Part shown: in pieces, positions 11,013-20,727 of the stretch
Numbering within the stretch: the stretch's first letter is position 1
Layout of the letters: every line of letters begins with the position of its first letter
Source of the DNA: Chlorobiota bacterium
Lineage (GTDB): Bacteria > Bacteroidota > Bacteroidia > Bacteroidales > F082
NCBI GenBank assembly: GCA_013151215.1
Contig: JAADIS010000118.1
Span: 1 to 64,000 of the forward strand
Length of the DNA stretch: 64,000 bases
Reading direction: 5' to 3'
Made by a program: the position numbers and the translations under genes
Notes under the pieces: generated by a model
Database searches by the model: none
Seen by the model: only the letters and a program-made list of their open reading frames with translations
What the model was told of the DNA's origin: nothing

Positions 11013-11978
11013 CTAGAGATATATTTGTAAAAAATTTATAATCTGCTCAAATTCAATTAAAAAGGCATCATGTCCATGAACAGAATCAATTATATAAACA
11101 TGATTTTCAATTTGCATCTTGTTAAGCCTATCAGCAGTTTTCATACATTCATCTGTTACAAACATGAGATCGGAATTTATGTTTATTTGAATAATTGTGG
11201 CCGATACATTCCTGACTGCATTCTCGAATGATCCCAATTGCCTGCTAATATCAACAGTTGAAAGAAGGTGGTTCATCATTTTATAGGCCGAAAGCGAAAA
11301 CCTTTTTTGTAATTTATGGCCATGGTGGTTTAGCCACGATTCTATATTGAACATAGAATTATCTTCCGTTCTGCCCCTATTGAATTTAAGTTTCATTGAA
11401 GGCTGAGAGCGATAAAAAAGCATTGCCATCATTCGGGCATCATATATAGGCCAACTGGAATTTTGAAGGATCTTATCCTGCACATAAGTCTGTCCGATTA
11501 TCCAATCTGTTGATTTCCAGTCGGATGCAATAGGTATGACATATTCGAAAAAACCGGGTTTTTGTGCCAGCATTTCCCAGGCTATACAACCGCCAAGGCT
11601 TCCGCCCAAAGCGGCATATACCTTTCTTACACCAAGTATCCTCAAACAATTGTTGAACAATGCTGCGATATCATAAGTCGTAAAACATTTATAATTGTCA
11701 ATTACCGACCCATCAAAAGCGTTCCCGGGAATGTTAAAACCAAGGACGGTATATTTTCCGGTATCAACAAGTTTAGATTTTCCAATTATAGTTTTCCACC
11801 AGCCCTTTTCTTCGCCGGCAACATCTGAATTGCCCGTAAGGGCATGAACAACAACCACTATGGGAGCCTTATTAATTTCCTGGCCGAAAAGCTGATAAGA
11901 GATGTCCAGCTTTTCAAAGCGGACATCTCTTTGTGTTATAAAATTACTGATGGTGATTTTATTCAACAGATTGCTCAT
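11013..11978 (-). CDS. metX: Homoserine O-acetyltransferase-type alpha/beta hydrolase
   Basis: VVHALTGNSDV, GGSLGGCIAWE nucleophile elbow, SVHGHDAFL; operonic with metY and thrA. Confidence 0.85.
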   Translation of the reverse strand: MSNLLNKITISNFITQRDVRFEKLDISYQLFGQEINKAPIVVVVHALTGNSDVAGEEKGWWKTIIGKSKLVDTGKYTVLGFNIPGNAFDGSVIDNYKCFTTYDIAALFNNCLRILGVRKVYAALGGSLGGCIAWEMLAQKPGFFEYVIPIASDWKSTDWIIGQTYVQDKILQNSSWPIYDARMMAMLFYRSQPSMKLKFNRGRTEDNSMFNIESWLNHHGHKLQKRFSLSAYKMMNHLLSTVDISRQLGSFENAVRNVSATIIQININSDLMFVTDECMKTADRLNKMQIENHVYIIDSVHGHDAFLIEFEQIINFLQIYL

Positions 11979-13252
11979 TTTGAGATATTTATAGCGTTTT
12001 CTATGTCACATATCAAGTCATGGGCATCCTCAAGGCCAATAGAAAGGCGAATTAAATCGCGGCTGACACCGGAAGATTTTTGCTGATCTTCATTTAATTG
12101 CTGATGTGTTGTGCTAGCCGGATGAATAATCAACGATTTTGTATCGCCGATGTTTGCCAGGAGAGAGAAAATACCCACGTTGTCGGTAAATTTCTTAGCC
12201 CTTTCATAACCACCTTTAAGCCCGAAGCTTATAATTCCGCTTTGGCCTTCCGGCAGATATTTTTTTGAGAGATCAAAATATTTACTGCTTTTGAGCCCCG
12301 GGTAGTTTACCCATGCCACCTCAGGGTTTTCCTCAAGCCATTGTGCTATTTTAAGTGCGTTTTCCGAATGTCGTTTAATCCTGACGTCCAGGGTTTCCAG
12401 GCCTTGTAAAATCTGAAAAGCGTTAAACGGGCTTAGTGCGCCGCCCAGGTCGCGCAAGCCTTCCAAGCGTACTTTGGCAACAAAAGCCTCCTCACCTATG
12501 GCTTCTGAATACACCATCCCATGGTAAGCTTCAGAAGGTTCGGTAAAATCGGGGAATTTACCATTAGTCCAATCAAAAGTACCGGCATCGATAAGTACCC
12601 CTCCAAGTGAATTGCCATGCCCTCCGATATATTTGGTCAGGGAATGAACAACTAAATCGGCACCGAATTTTATAGGGTTAAGCAGAGCCGGTGATGGAAC
12701 TGTGTTATCAACTATCAATGGTATCCCAAGATCTTTTGCAATCGTGGCTACAGCCTCAATATCAACTATATCCAATTTAGGATTTCCAAGGCTTTCCAGA
12801 AAAATTGCACGAGTATCCTCCTTTATGCAATGTCTGAAATTCCTTGGTTCGTCGGCCTCGACAAAATCGGTGTTTATGCCAAATCGCCTAAGAGTTACAT
12901 TAAGCAAATTATATGTCCCACCGTATAAACTCGAAGAAGAAACAATATGGTCGCCCGACTTAAGAAGTGTTAGCAAAGTAGTTGCTATTGCTGCGGTTCC
13001 GGAGGCGAAAACAGCAGCTCCTATCCCACCCTCTAGGGCAGCCAGGCGTTGTTCCAAAATATCGTTGGTGGGGTTGTTTAAACGGGTATAAATAAATCCG
13101 CTATCGCGTAATGCGAATAAATCGGCAGCATGATCGGTATCGTTAAAAACATAAGATGTGGTTTGATAAATAGGAACAGCACGTGCTCCGGCCGTCAACT
13201 TGCTCTCGTGTCCTGAGTGCAATGCTATTGTTGATTTGTTAAATGTTGTCAT
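11975..13252 (-). CDS. metY: O-acetylhomoserine sulfhydrylase (Cys/Met metabolism PLP enzyme)
   Basis: TIALHSGHE...VPIYQTTSYVF, HSLTKYIGGHG PLP-lysine motif. Confidence 0.93.
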   Translation of the reverse strand: MTTFNKSTIALHSGHESKLTAGARAVPIYQTTSYVFNDTDHAADLFALRDSGFIYTRLNNPTNDILEQRLAALEGGIGAAVFASGTAAIATTLLTLLKSGDHIVSSSSLYGGTYNLLNVTLRRFGINTDFVEADEPRNFRHCIKEDTRAIFLESLGNPKLDIVDIEAVATIAKDLGIPLIVDNTVPSPALLNPIKFGADLVVHSLTKYIGGHGNSLGGVLIDAGTFDWTNGKFPDFTEPSEAYHGMVYSEAIGEEAFVAKVRLEGLRDLGGALSPFNAFQILQGLETLDVRIKRHSENALKIAQWLEENPEVAWVNYPGLKSSKYFDLSKKYLPEGQSGIISFGLKGGYERAKKFTDNVGIFSLLANIGDTKSLIIHPASTTHQQLNEDQQKSSGVSRDLIRLSIGLEDAHDLICDIENAINISK

Positions 13253-13290
13253 TTTTTTCTGTTTTAATCTGTGTACTAATTTATTTTTAT

Positions 13291-13331
13291 AAAAAAAGTC
13301 CCTTTGGTTATGGTATTACCAAAGGGACTTT
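13291..13331 (-). terminator. Intrinsic terminator 2 of the metY leader
   Basis: Minus strand AAAGTCCCTTTGGT-AATACCATA-ACCAAAGGGACTTTTTTT: perfect 14-bp stem plus T run. Confidence 0.85.
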
Positions 13332-13351
13332 AAAAATTTGTTTTTAATCTG

Positions 13352-13432
13352 TCAGTTCAGGCAATACCGGAGCATCGATTGCATCATCATTTGCATTATC
13401 ATAAAATCCACATGTATTATTATTAAATTCAT
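13352..13432 (-). CDS. Putative Met-rich leader peptide 2: MNLIIIHVDFMIMQMMMQSMLRYCLN*
   Basis: Manual translation; 7 Met in 26 aa including MIMQMMM; lies between the two terminators; GGTATTGCC just after the Met cluster complements GGTAATACC in terminator 2. Confidence 0.5.
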   Translation of the reverse strand: MNLIIIHVDFMIMQMMMQSMLRYCLN

Positions 13433-13441
13433 TTTTTAAGC

Positions 13442-13480
13442 AAAAAAAAAGACCTTCACAATATTTGCAAAGGTCTTTTG
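13442..13480 (-). terminator. Intrinsic terminator 1 of the metY leader
   Basis: Minus strand AAAAGACCTTTGCAA-ATA-TTGTGAAGGTCTTTT followed by a T run: 15-bp stem including 2 G-U pairs. Confidence 0.85.
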
Positions 13481-13498
13481 TGTTTTAAATCTATTTTT

Positions 13499-13573
13499 TT
13501 AAACAATATCGCCCTTTGCGTAAGTATACTTACACATCATCATAGAGCACATATATGAATAATACTTTCCCAT
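13499..13573 (-). CDS. Putative Met-rich leader peptide 1: MGKYYSYMCSMMMCKYTYAKGDIV*
   Basis: Manual translation; MMM run followed by a stop and terminator 1; GCAAAGG (TAC GCA AAG GGC) complements CCTTTGC in the 5' arm of terminator 1. Confidence 0.7.
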   Translation of the reverse strand: MGKYYSYMCSMMMCKYTYAKGDIV

Positions 13574-13858
13574 TTGAATCGGCGAAATTAGAGTTTTTTT
13601 TAATTACCAAGTACATTTTCTGCGTTCTATCTAAATTTATGGGGAAACAAGCATATAACAAGGATGATTTAAATTACAGTATAGTATTGTGTATCATTTA
13701 ATTACTTGATTAAAATTGAATTATAAATTTTAATCAAGGTGGAAAAATTAAACAATAATAATATAGCCTGAAAGGCTTACATAACATTGTATGGGGCAGC
13801 GCCACATGAAAAATTTAAGTTTGTGATATAGTTTAACGAAAAAATATTTTAGCGGCGA

Positions 13859-14590
13859 CTAAAATATTTTCTGGTGCAGATTACCTCCCAGGTCATAGTA
13901 TTCGGCTATTATTTTTGCCTTACAGTTTAAGTTGAGTTCCAAACTTTTATGCATTTCTTGAAGAGCATCCTTTATTTCTGCTTTTTCGAGATAGTCTTGT
14001 AAGATCATCAATTTTAGAACAAGCACATTATTTTCTCTTTCAAGACGTGCTGATGTTTGTGCATCATTACCGAAATAGCCTGATATTTTTAAAATACCGG
14101 CAACTTTTTTAATTTCCTCAAAATTTACGTTTCCCTTATCGTAATATATTTCGTTTGAAGTTTCCCCAAACTCGATTTTCGACCCGGGGTAAGCGGGCTG
14201 GCTGATGCCAATAATGAAAGCAACCGTTAAAGTTATTACAATTCCGCCCACGGAGTATAAAGCGACCGTCCAGTTGGAAGCCTTGGCTTCGCCTTCCTCA
14301 ATTCTCCCGTCAACAATTTTCTTTAGGAAAATTCTATGGTAATAATAAGCAAATAAGGCATAAGTGGCACTGGTAACCGAGCCAACAGCACGAGCCAGTT
14401 TATCATCGCTGATATTAAAAACCACAACAAAACTGACTATCAACAACAAAAACGAAACGGACAGCACAATGTTTGCTTTTTCTTTTTGATCAAGGGTTCT
14501 CAAATTCTTATAAACCAGCAGTCCTCCAGCCAAGGGGCCACCAAAAAAAGTAGCAAATGCTGATTGTTTTTCACTGAAGTATTTTTTCAT
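13859..14590 (-). CDS. Hypothetical membrane protein
   Basis: Open 243-aa frame with several predicted TM stretches. Confidence 0.65.
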   Translation of the reverse strand: MKKYFSEKQSAFATFFGGPLAGGLLVYKNLRTLDQKEKANIVLSVSFLLLIVSFVVVFNISDDKLARAVGSVTSATYALFAYYYHRIFLKKIVDGRIEEGEAKASNWTVALYSVGGIVITLTVAFIIGISQPAYPGSKIEFGETSNEIYYDKGNVNFEEIKKVAGILKISGYFGNDAQTSARLERENNVLVLKLMILQDYLEKAEIKDALQEMHKSLELNLNCKAKIIAEYYDLGGNLHQKIF

Positions 14591-14693
14591 ATTTCCCGGA
14601 TTTTTTTAAACTTCAAATTTAATAATTATTTCAAAATAATTTGAAGCCCCGCACAAATCGATGATAGAATGATTGTTTTTCTATCTTTGCGCC

Positions 14694-15779
14694 ATGAGCA
14701 CTGATCTGGACATACTTGATGCCGAACAATGGATAAAACCGGTCGGAAAACCTTTATTGATAGCAGGTCCGTGCAGTGCCGAAAGCGAAGAACAATTGCT
14801 TGCAACGGCCATTGAACTGGCAAAAATTCCGCAGGTAAACATGTTAAGGGCAGGCATTTGGAAACCACGGACACGCCCCGGCGAATTTGAAGGTGCGGGA
14901 GAGGAAGGGCTTAAGTGGTTAAGAAAAGCAAAGCAACGAACAAATCTTCCGACTAGTGTTGAAATCGCGCGTCCTGAACATATCGAACTGGCCTTGAAAT
15001 ACGATGTCGATATTTTATGGCTGGGTGCCAGGACGGTTGTAAATCCTTTTTCGGTACAGGAAATAGCAGAGGCCTTAAGAGGCAGCAATGTGCCAATCAT
15101 GGTCAAGAACCCTATAAACCCCGACATAAAACTATGGATAGGAGCCATAGAAAGGATAAACGCAGCAGGAATAAAAAAGATTATGGCCATTCACAGGGGT
15201 TTCCATTATTTTGGGAGCTCGGAATTCAGAAACGCACCCATGTGGGAAATCCCAATTGAGTTGAAGCGTCTTGTACCGGATTTACCGATAATAGTTGACC
15301 CCAGTCATATTTGCGGGCGGCGTGACCTCATAGAAGACATTTCGCAAAAAGCCCTCGACCTGGAGATGGACGGACTGATGATAGAGACTCATTATCAACC
15401 TGATATGGCCTTAACCGATGCTGTCCAGCAATTAAGCCCCACTAGCTTGGCCACTATGATCGACAGGCTGAAAATAAGAGAAACAGGTGGTGACATAGCC
15501 TTTGAAACAAAACTTGAAAGCCTGCGTTCCGAAATTGACAAGCTTGATGTTGAAATGCTTCAGATACTGGCCAAGCGTTTGGAGATAATCGACGAAATAG
15601 GACATTATAAAAAAGATAACGACATCACTATCCTGCAAATGAAACGCTGGGCCGGAATCATCGACGACAGGCTCTCGATTGGCACTCAGCTTGGGCTGGA
15701 GGATGAATTCCTCAAACGCATGCTAAATATCATCCACAAAGAATCCATACAAAGGCAAACTGATATATTCAACTCCTGA
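14694..15779 (+). CDS. Bifunctional DAHP synthase / chorismate mutase (AroQ)
   Basis: GPCSAESEEQL, RAGIWKPRTRPGEFEG, DPSHICGRRD; C-terminal chorismate mutase helix region; likely start MSTDLD at 14694 just after TATCTTTG. Confidence 0.93.
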   Translation: MSTDLDILDAEQWIKPVGKPLLIAGPCSAESEEQLLATAIELAKIPQVNMLRAGIWKPRTRPGEFEGAGEEGLKWLRKAKQRTNLPTSVEIARPEHIELALKYDVDILWLGARTVVNPFSVQEIAEALRGSNVPIMVKNPINPDIKLWIGAIERINAAGIKKIMAIHRGFHYFGSSEFRNAPMWEIPIELKRLVPDLPIIVDPSHICGRRDLIEDISQKALDLEMDGLMIETHYQPDMALTDAVQQLSPTSLATMIDRLKIRETGGDIAFETKLESLRSEIDKLDVEMLQILAKRLEIIDEIGHYKKDNDITILQMKRWAGIIDDRLSIGTQLGLEDEFLKRMLNIIHKESIQRQTDIFNS

Positions 15780-15928
15780 AATTTTTGAGTAATTTCAATA
15801 ATATCCATTTTGTACTACATCTAGAATATTGAGGGAAATTAGGGCTTGCCCTGAAATAGTATTGCTTTATCGCTCGGAATTGGATTAATTTTACTAATTT
15901 TGGTAACTCAAACTAAATAATAACATTC

Positions 15929-18700
15929 ATGAAAAATAAATTATTAATCCAAACTCTGTGCATTTGCATGGCATGCTTCACAAATTTATCCGTTTTTTCA
16001 CAATACGATACCATACAACATTCAAGGATTTTGAAGCCGTATAATGTTACTGAAAACGACAAACTAAAGGCCCCATTGACAAACCCGATACAACTGGGGG
16101 ACATTAATGGTGACGGACTGGTTGATTTTGTAATAAAAAATTACGTTTTCAATCCTTTTACCGAAGAGATATCGGACAAAATTATATGTTCCGTTATCGT
16201 TACTGATCTTTCCGATCGCCAGACCGACATTTATCTGCCTGGAAAGTCTATAGAGAAAATAGGCGATTATAACGGCGATGGCTACGATGATTTTATTGAA
16301 AACAATTCTTCTGTAATATATTTCGGCAATCAGCAGGCAAATAACTTTGATAGTTTGCAATTACAGATATCGACAAACTTCAAAGTCAAATATATTGGCG
16401 ATTTCACCGGCGATGGTATCGAGGATTTCATTATTTCCGCATTGGAAAACAATTATCCAGACAGTTTATTAGTTGTTTCGAATCAATTTGCCAACCCGGT
16501 TAAAATCGATTTCCGAAATTTATTCAGTTATATTCCACAAATACTCTTGTTTGACAATTATGACTACGACAATGATTCAACAAAAGAACTTGTAATAATA
16601 GGTGTTGATATGAAAAAACTAAAATATGGATGGTTCTCATACGACTCGACGACAAACACTTATGTTGGGGAGAATTTGAGATATATCAATACGGACAAAG
16701 ATTTTTATTCAAGTTTCCCTTATGATATGTCGGATATAAATGGAGACGGGCATAAAGATGTTTGCCTTTCATATTATGATGATGACAGTTTTAAACTTGG
16801 CGTTTTCTTTTACAATGATGAAACAAATTATTATTACGACAATTATACTACTGTTGATCTGGGGATTCCCAACAGGCTTTTTTATAATGCCGGGGATTTC
16901 AATAATGACGGGGCCGACGACTGGTACACAAGCCTGGACGGGGATACTCTTCGTTTATTTTTGGGCAATCCGGATATTAAGGATCAAGGATTCAATATAA
17001 TAAACAGCATTGCTAATTTGGGTAATTTATTAAGTCCGCCATCCGGAATAAGCGGTTATTTAAGTTCAGATGACTACTCTGTACTTGATTACAACAACGA
17101 TGGATATTCCGACTTATTATTCAAATACTGGGAGTTTGACGAGAATGAAAGCTATAAGTTTTTCGGGCCGGAAATTATTTTGGGTAATGGAGGTTTAAGC
17201 ACAAATGATTTTGTGCAACTAAAAAATTACCCTCAGGAAAGCTTCCCCTCCAGGGGATTTGGCGCCCTGGTTAAAAATATTGGCGATATAAACGATGACT
17301 CATTTGAGGATCTTGCCATACTGGAATCAACAGCTTCTTTCCTGAATATTTATTATGGGAATCCCAGCTTTGAAACCGGTGTCGATATGGTTGTTCAACT
17401 TCCTCAATATCCTTTTGCCCAATGCAGGGACTTTGCCTTCGGTGATTTAAACAATGATGGCCAAACAGATCTTGCAGTATCCTTTTCGTCAAATCTCAAT
17501 TTAGTTGTCATTCCTGACATATTCAAGGAAAAACAAAAGATTTATGTGTTTTACGGAATTGCTCAGAATGGTGATACAGTAAACATTACCGATGCGGATG
17601 TAATATTGGAAGGCAAAAATATCGCCAAATATTTCGGCAGTAGCATGGCTGTCGTAAACAACTATAACAATGATGGTTATCGTGATTTATTCGTTGGGGG
17701 CGGTAATAGCAAAAATGGTGTTCGGGAAATCGTTTACTTTCCGGGCGGGGATGATTTTGGGGATGAGATGAAAACGCTCAGGTATCGAAACCCTACGTAT
17801 GGGCAGAATTACGGCTCTCCAACAGTGAACTGCGGTGATATAAACAACGACGGTTACGATGATTTAATGCTGGGGGATCCCAGGTTCAATTCCAGAACGG
17901 GCCATTTGGTTTTTTATTTTGGCGGGCCCCAGGCAGACTCCCTCTATGATTTTATTATCTCACCCGAGGAGGATGTCAGTGATTTTGGCAGATACGTGGC
18001 AGAATCTAAGGGCGATTATAATAATGATGGATTTAACGATATTGCCGTAAAATCGAATTCATCAGTCAATATTTATTATGGCGGGGCCGGTTTTGATAAT
18101 GATGCGGATATTATTATTAACGACACAAGTATAGACGGTTATTTTACCAAGCTGGATTTCGTTGATGCCTTTAGCAAAAAAGGCCAGTCGGATATATTGA
18201 TCTCGATGTCGTCGAACAACAATAGTGAAATGTATGTTTTCAAGGGTGGGGATTCCAATAAATCGAAGGCGGACTACATATTGCCTAATAAATACTTAAG
18301 GACTTATAGTGTTGCTGCCATCGACTTTAATAAAGATGGATATACGGAAATCATAAGCGGAAATCCCGAAGGTCCTGTTGACGGTATTGTTTATGGCGGT
18401 ATAGTGCAGATATTTCCTTCCCCTGTGCTAACAAATACAAAGGAAAATATTACAGAAAATCAAGACAATATTATCATAACACCTAATCCGGCAAGGAATA
18501 AAGCAAAAATTTTCGTCAGTTCGGAATCATCTACAACAGAAATAGTAATCACCCTTATGGATATTAACGGGCGTAAATTGACGCAAATTAAATCGACAAC
18601 AAATCAGGATACACAAATTGATTTAAGCAATCTTTCGTCGGGGATTTACCTCATTTCGGTTGAAAACACAACGGTAGTAAAAAAACTGATAAAACAATAA
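15929..18700 (+). CDS. FG-GAP/VCBS-repeat secreted protein with T9SS sorting tail
   Basis: Repeated DxNGDGxxD/DxNNDGxxDL motifs; C-terminal ITPNPARNKAKIFV...GIYLISVENTTVVKKLIKQ. Confidence 0.9.
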   Translation: MKNKLLIQTLCICMACFTNLSVFSQYDTIQHSRILKPYNVTENDKLKAPLTNPIQLGDINGDGLVDFVIKNYVFNPFTEEISDKIICSVIVTDLSDRQTDIYLPGKSIEKIGDYNGDGYDDFIENNSSVIYFGNQQANNFDSLQLQISTNFKVKYIGDFTGDGIEDFIISALENNYPDSLLVVSNQFANPVKIDFRNLFSYIPQILLFDNYDYDNDSTKELVIIGVDMKKLKYGWFSYDSTTNTYVGENLRYINTDKDFYSSFPYDMSDINGDGHKDVCLSYYDDDSFKLGVFFYNDETNYYYDNYTTVDLGIPNRLFYNAGDFNNDGADDWYTSLDGDTLRLFLGNPDIKDQGFNIINSIANLGNLLSPPSGISGYLSSDDYSVLDYNNDGYSDLLFKYWEFDENESYKFFGPEIILGNGGLSTNDFVQLKNYPQESFPSRGFGALVKNIGDINDDSFEDLAILESTASFLNIYYGNPSFETGVDMVVQLPQYPFAQCRDFAFGDLNNDGQTDLAVSFSSNLNLVVIPDIFKEKQKIYVFYGIAQNGDTVNITDADVILEGKNIAKYFGSSMAVVNNYNNDGYRDLFVGGGNSKNGVREIVYFPGGDDFGDEMKTLRYRNPTYGQNYGSPTVNCGDINNDGYDDLMLGDPRFNSRTGHLVFYFGGPQADSLYDFIISPEEDVSDFGRYVAESKGDYNNDGFNDIAVKSNSSVNIYYGGAGFDNDADIIINDTSIDGYFTKLDFVDAFSKKGQSDILISMSSNNNSEMYVFKGGDSNKSKADYILPNKYLRTYSVAAIDFNKDGYTEIISGNPEGPVDGIVYGGIVQIFPSPVLTNTKENITENQDNIIITPNPARNKAKIFVSSESSTTEIVITLMDINGRKLTQIKSTTNQDTQIDLSNLSSGIYLISVENTTVVKKLIKQ

Positions 18701-18727
18701 GATAGCGTTTATCATTGAAATTTAATT

Positions 18728-19945
18728 ATGCAACATCCGGCCGATATTAGTATTGAAGAGTATAACTATAATCTTCCCGAGCGGAAAATCGCAAAATACC
18801 CATTGGGGGAAAGGGACTCGTCGAAGCTACTGAGTTTTGCGAACGGCGATCCTATTGAATTATCGTTCAGAGATTTGCCTAATATCCTGCCTGTAGATTC
18901 CTTATTGCTTTTCAACGAAACCAAGGTAATTCAGGCCAGGATGAAATTTCAAAAAACAAGCGGGGCAAAAATCGAGATATTCTGTTTGGAGCCTGTTGAA
19001 CCTGTCAATGATTTTCAATTGGCGTTCCAGCAATCGTCGCCGGTGGTTTGGAAATGTATGATAGGCAATGCAAAACGCTGGAAATCGGGGAAATTATCAA
19101 ACGGATTTATAGTGAATGGCAAATCAGTTTTGCTTAATGCAGAAATAAAAAAACGCTTGACGGACTCATGGCTTGTGGAATTTTCGTGGAACGACAAAGA
19201 CCTTAAGTTTCATGAAATAATAGAGCAAAACGGCTTGACGCCATTGCCTCCCTACCTAAACCGCGAGGCCGAGGAGTCGGACAAAGAGCGTTATCAAACT
19301 GTTTATGCACAATTTGACGGTTCTGTGGCTGCGCCCACTGCAGGCTTGCATTTTACCGATAGTATTTTAAAACAATTATCGATTAAAGGGATTGATACGG
19401 CCAAGTTAACGCTGCATGTGGGTGCCGGAACTTTTAAACCGGTTTCGTCCGAGAAGATTAAAGATCACGAAATGCACACCGAAAGGATAATCGTTCCGGT
19501 TGAAACCTTGAAAAAAATCCGGGATAATATTCCTAAGCAAATTATTCCGGTAGGAACAACGAGCATGCGAACACTGGAAAGCCTTTTCTGGATTGCACTT
19601 AAACTGGAACAAAACAATTTTTCGATGGCCGTGGAGCAGTGGGATCCTTATGAAATGAAAGTTCCCGAAGATATGGATGCGATGAAAGCAGTAAACATCA
19701 TCATCAACTATTTAAGCGAAAACAAATTGGATTCCCTTAATGCCGAAACCCGCCTGATGATTGCACCGGGCTACAGATTCAGATTTGCCAAAGGCCTGAT
19801 AACCAACTTCCATCAACCGAAAAGCACCTTGCTTTTATTGGTTTCTGCCCTTATAGGTGATAAGTGGAAAACGGCTTATGATTTTGCTATGGAAAATAAC
19901 TTCAGGTTTCTGAGCTATGGTGATAGTTGCTTGTTTATGGCCTAG
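18728..19945 (+). CDS. queA: S-adenosylmethionine:tRNA ribosyltransferase-isomerase
   Basis: YNLPERKIAKYPLGERDSSKLL, AAPTAGLHFT, HVGAGTFKPV, TNFHQPKSTLLLLVSA. Confidence 0.95.
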   Translation: MQHPADISIEEYNYNLPERKIAKYPLGERDSSKLLSFANGDPIELSFRDLPNILPVDSLLLFNETKVIQARMKFQKTSGAKIEIFCLEPVEPVNDFQLAFQQSSPVVWKCMIGNAKRWKSGKLSNGFIVNGKSVLLNAEIKKRLTDSWLVEFSWNDKDLKFHEIIEQNGLTPLPPYLNREAEESDKERYQTVYAQFDGSVAAPTAGLHFTDSILKQLSIKGIDTAKLTLHVGAGTFKPVSSEKIKDHEMHTERIIVPVETLKKIRDNIPKQIIPVGTTSMRTLESLFWIALKLEQNNFSMAVEQWDPYEMKVPEDMDAMKAVNIIINYLSENKLDSLNAETRLMIAPGYRFRFAKGLITNFHQPKSTLLLLVSALIGDKWKTAYDFAMENNFRFLSYGDSCLFMA

Positions 19946-20047
19946 CAGTTGGGACTGAACCATATTTTACCCAAACTTCACCTTTCATCACGATTCTTCG
20001 AAATTCCATATTCAAAAGAATACCAAGATATTGATACATAAATTAAA

Positions 20048-20686
20048 TCAGCATCCGCCTTCAGCCACGGAGGTTTTCTTTTTACGTGCGATTTTAATCG
20101 ATGATTTTTTAGCCGAGGATCCAGTTTTAGCAATATTTGAACTGCTTGCCATTTCCTTATAATCAAATTTCGGGGCACCCCTTAAAAGGGCATCGTCGCC
20201 ATAGGAATCGGCCAGTTTGCCTTCCCATTGTTTATAATAATCGTATCCGCCAAGCAGTAATTTAACATTGTCGAAGCCCAATTGGCGCAAAATCATCCAT
20301 GGACCATTAGCCTCAAGTTGGTCATTTGCATAAACAACAACACAGATATTATTAGCCTTCAACTCATCAAGCCTATCAATGTTTTCTTCATTCAATAATT
20401 CAACGGAAGAAATATTTTCGGAGCCCGGGATATTTCCTTTGGCAAATTCGAAGGTATTCCTCAAGTCAACCAGCAAAACCGTATCTACCTTACCATCAAT
20501 AACATCGGCAATTTCATAAGGATAAACGCATCCTTGATCCCATTCGATCATCTCTAAGGTCTTACTCACATCTTGTTCAAACTTAAGTCGCGGCGACTTT
20601 AGCGTAATAAGACCTATAATTATAACCGCCGTGAATATGAGCAGCGTTATTGCAGTTCTTTTGGGGTTTAATTCATGTACGTGCAT
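20048..20686 (-). CDS. Rhodanese-like membrane-anchored protein, C-terminus -SVAEGGC; canonical active-site Cys absent
   Basis: N-terminal TM; LVDLRNTFEFAKGNIPGSENI; active-site loop reads VVVYANDQLEAN; ends ARKKKTSVAEGGC. Confidence 0.85.
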   Translation of the reverse strand: MHVHELNPKRTAITLLIFTAVIIIGLITLKSPRLKFEQDVSKTLEMIEWDQGCVYPYEIADVIDGKVDTVLLVDLRNTFEFAKGNIPGSENISSVELLNEENIDRLDELKANNICVVVYANDQLEANGPWMILRQLGFDNVKLLLGGYDYYKQWEGKLADSYGDDALLRGAPKFDYKEMASSSNIAKTGSSAKKSSIKIARKKKTSVAEGGC

Positions 20687-20727
20687 TTCTTTAAATTTTC
20701 TTGATTTACAAATATTACATCATAAAA

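Noticed and set aside
13253-13600. SAM riboswitch upstream of metY
   Set aside because: No recognisable SAM riboswitch core was seen by eye; Met-rich ORFs plus terminator/antiterminator pairings explain the region better. An Infernal scan would be decisive.
14681-15190. 169-aa ORF antisense to DAHP synthase
   Set aside because: Mirror ORF of a strongly conserved coding gene; Ser-rich composition typical of antisense translation.
15929-18700. FG-GAP repeats as internal DNA tandem repeats
   Set aside because: Repeats are divergent protein motifs (DxNxDGxxD), a normal beta-propeller arrangement, not recent DNA duplication.
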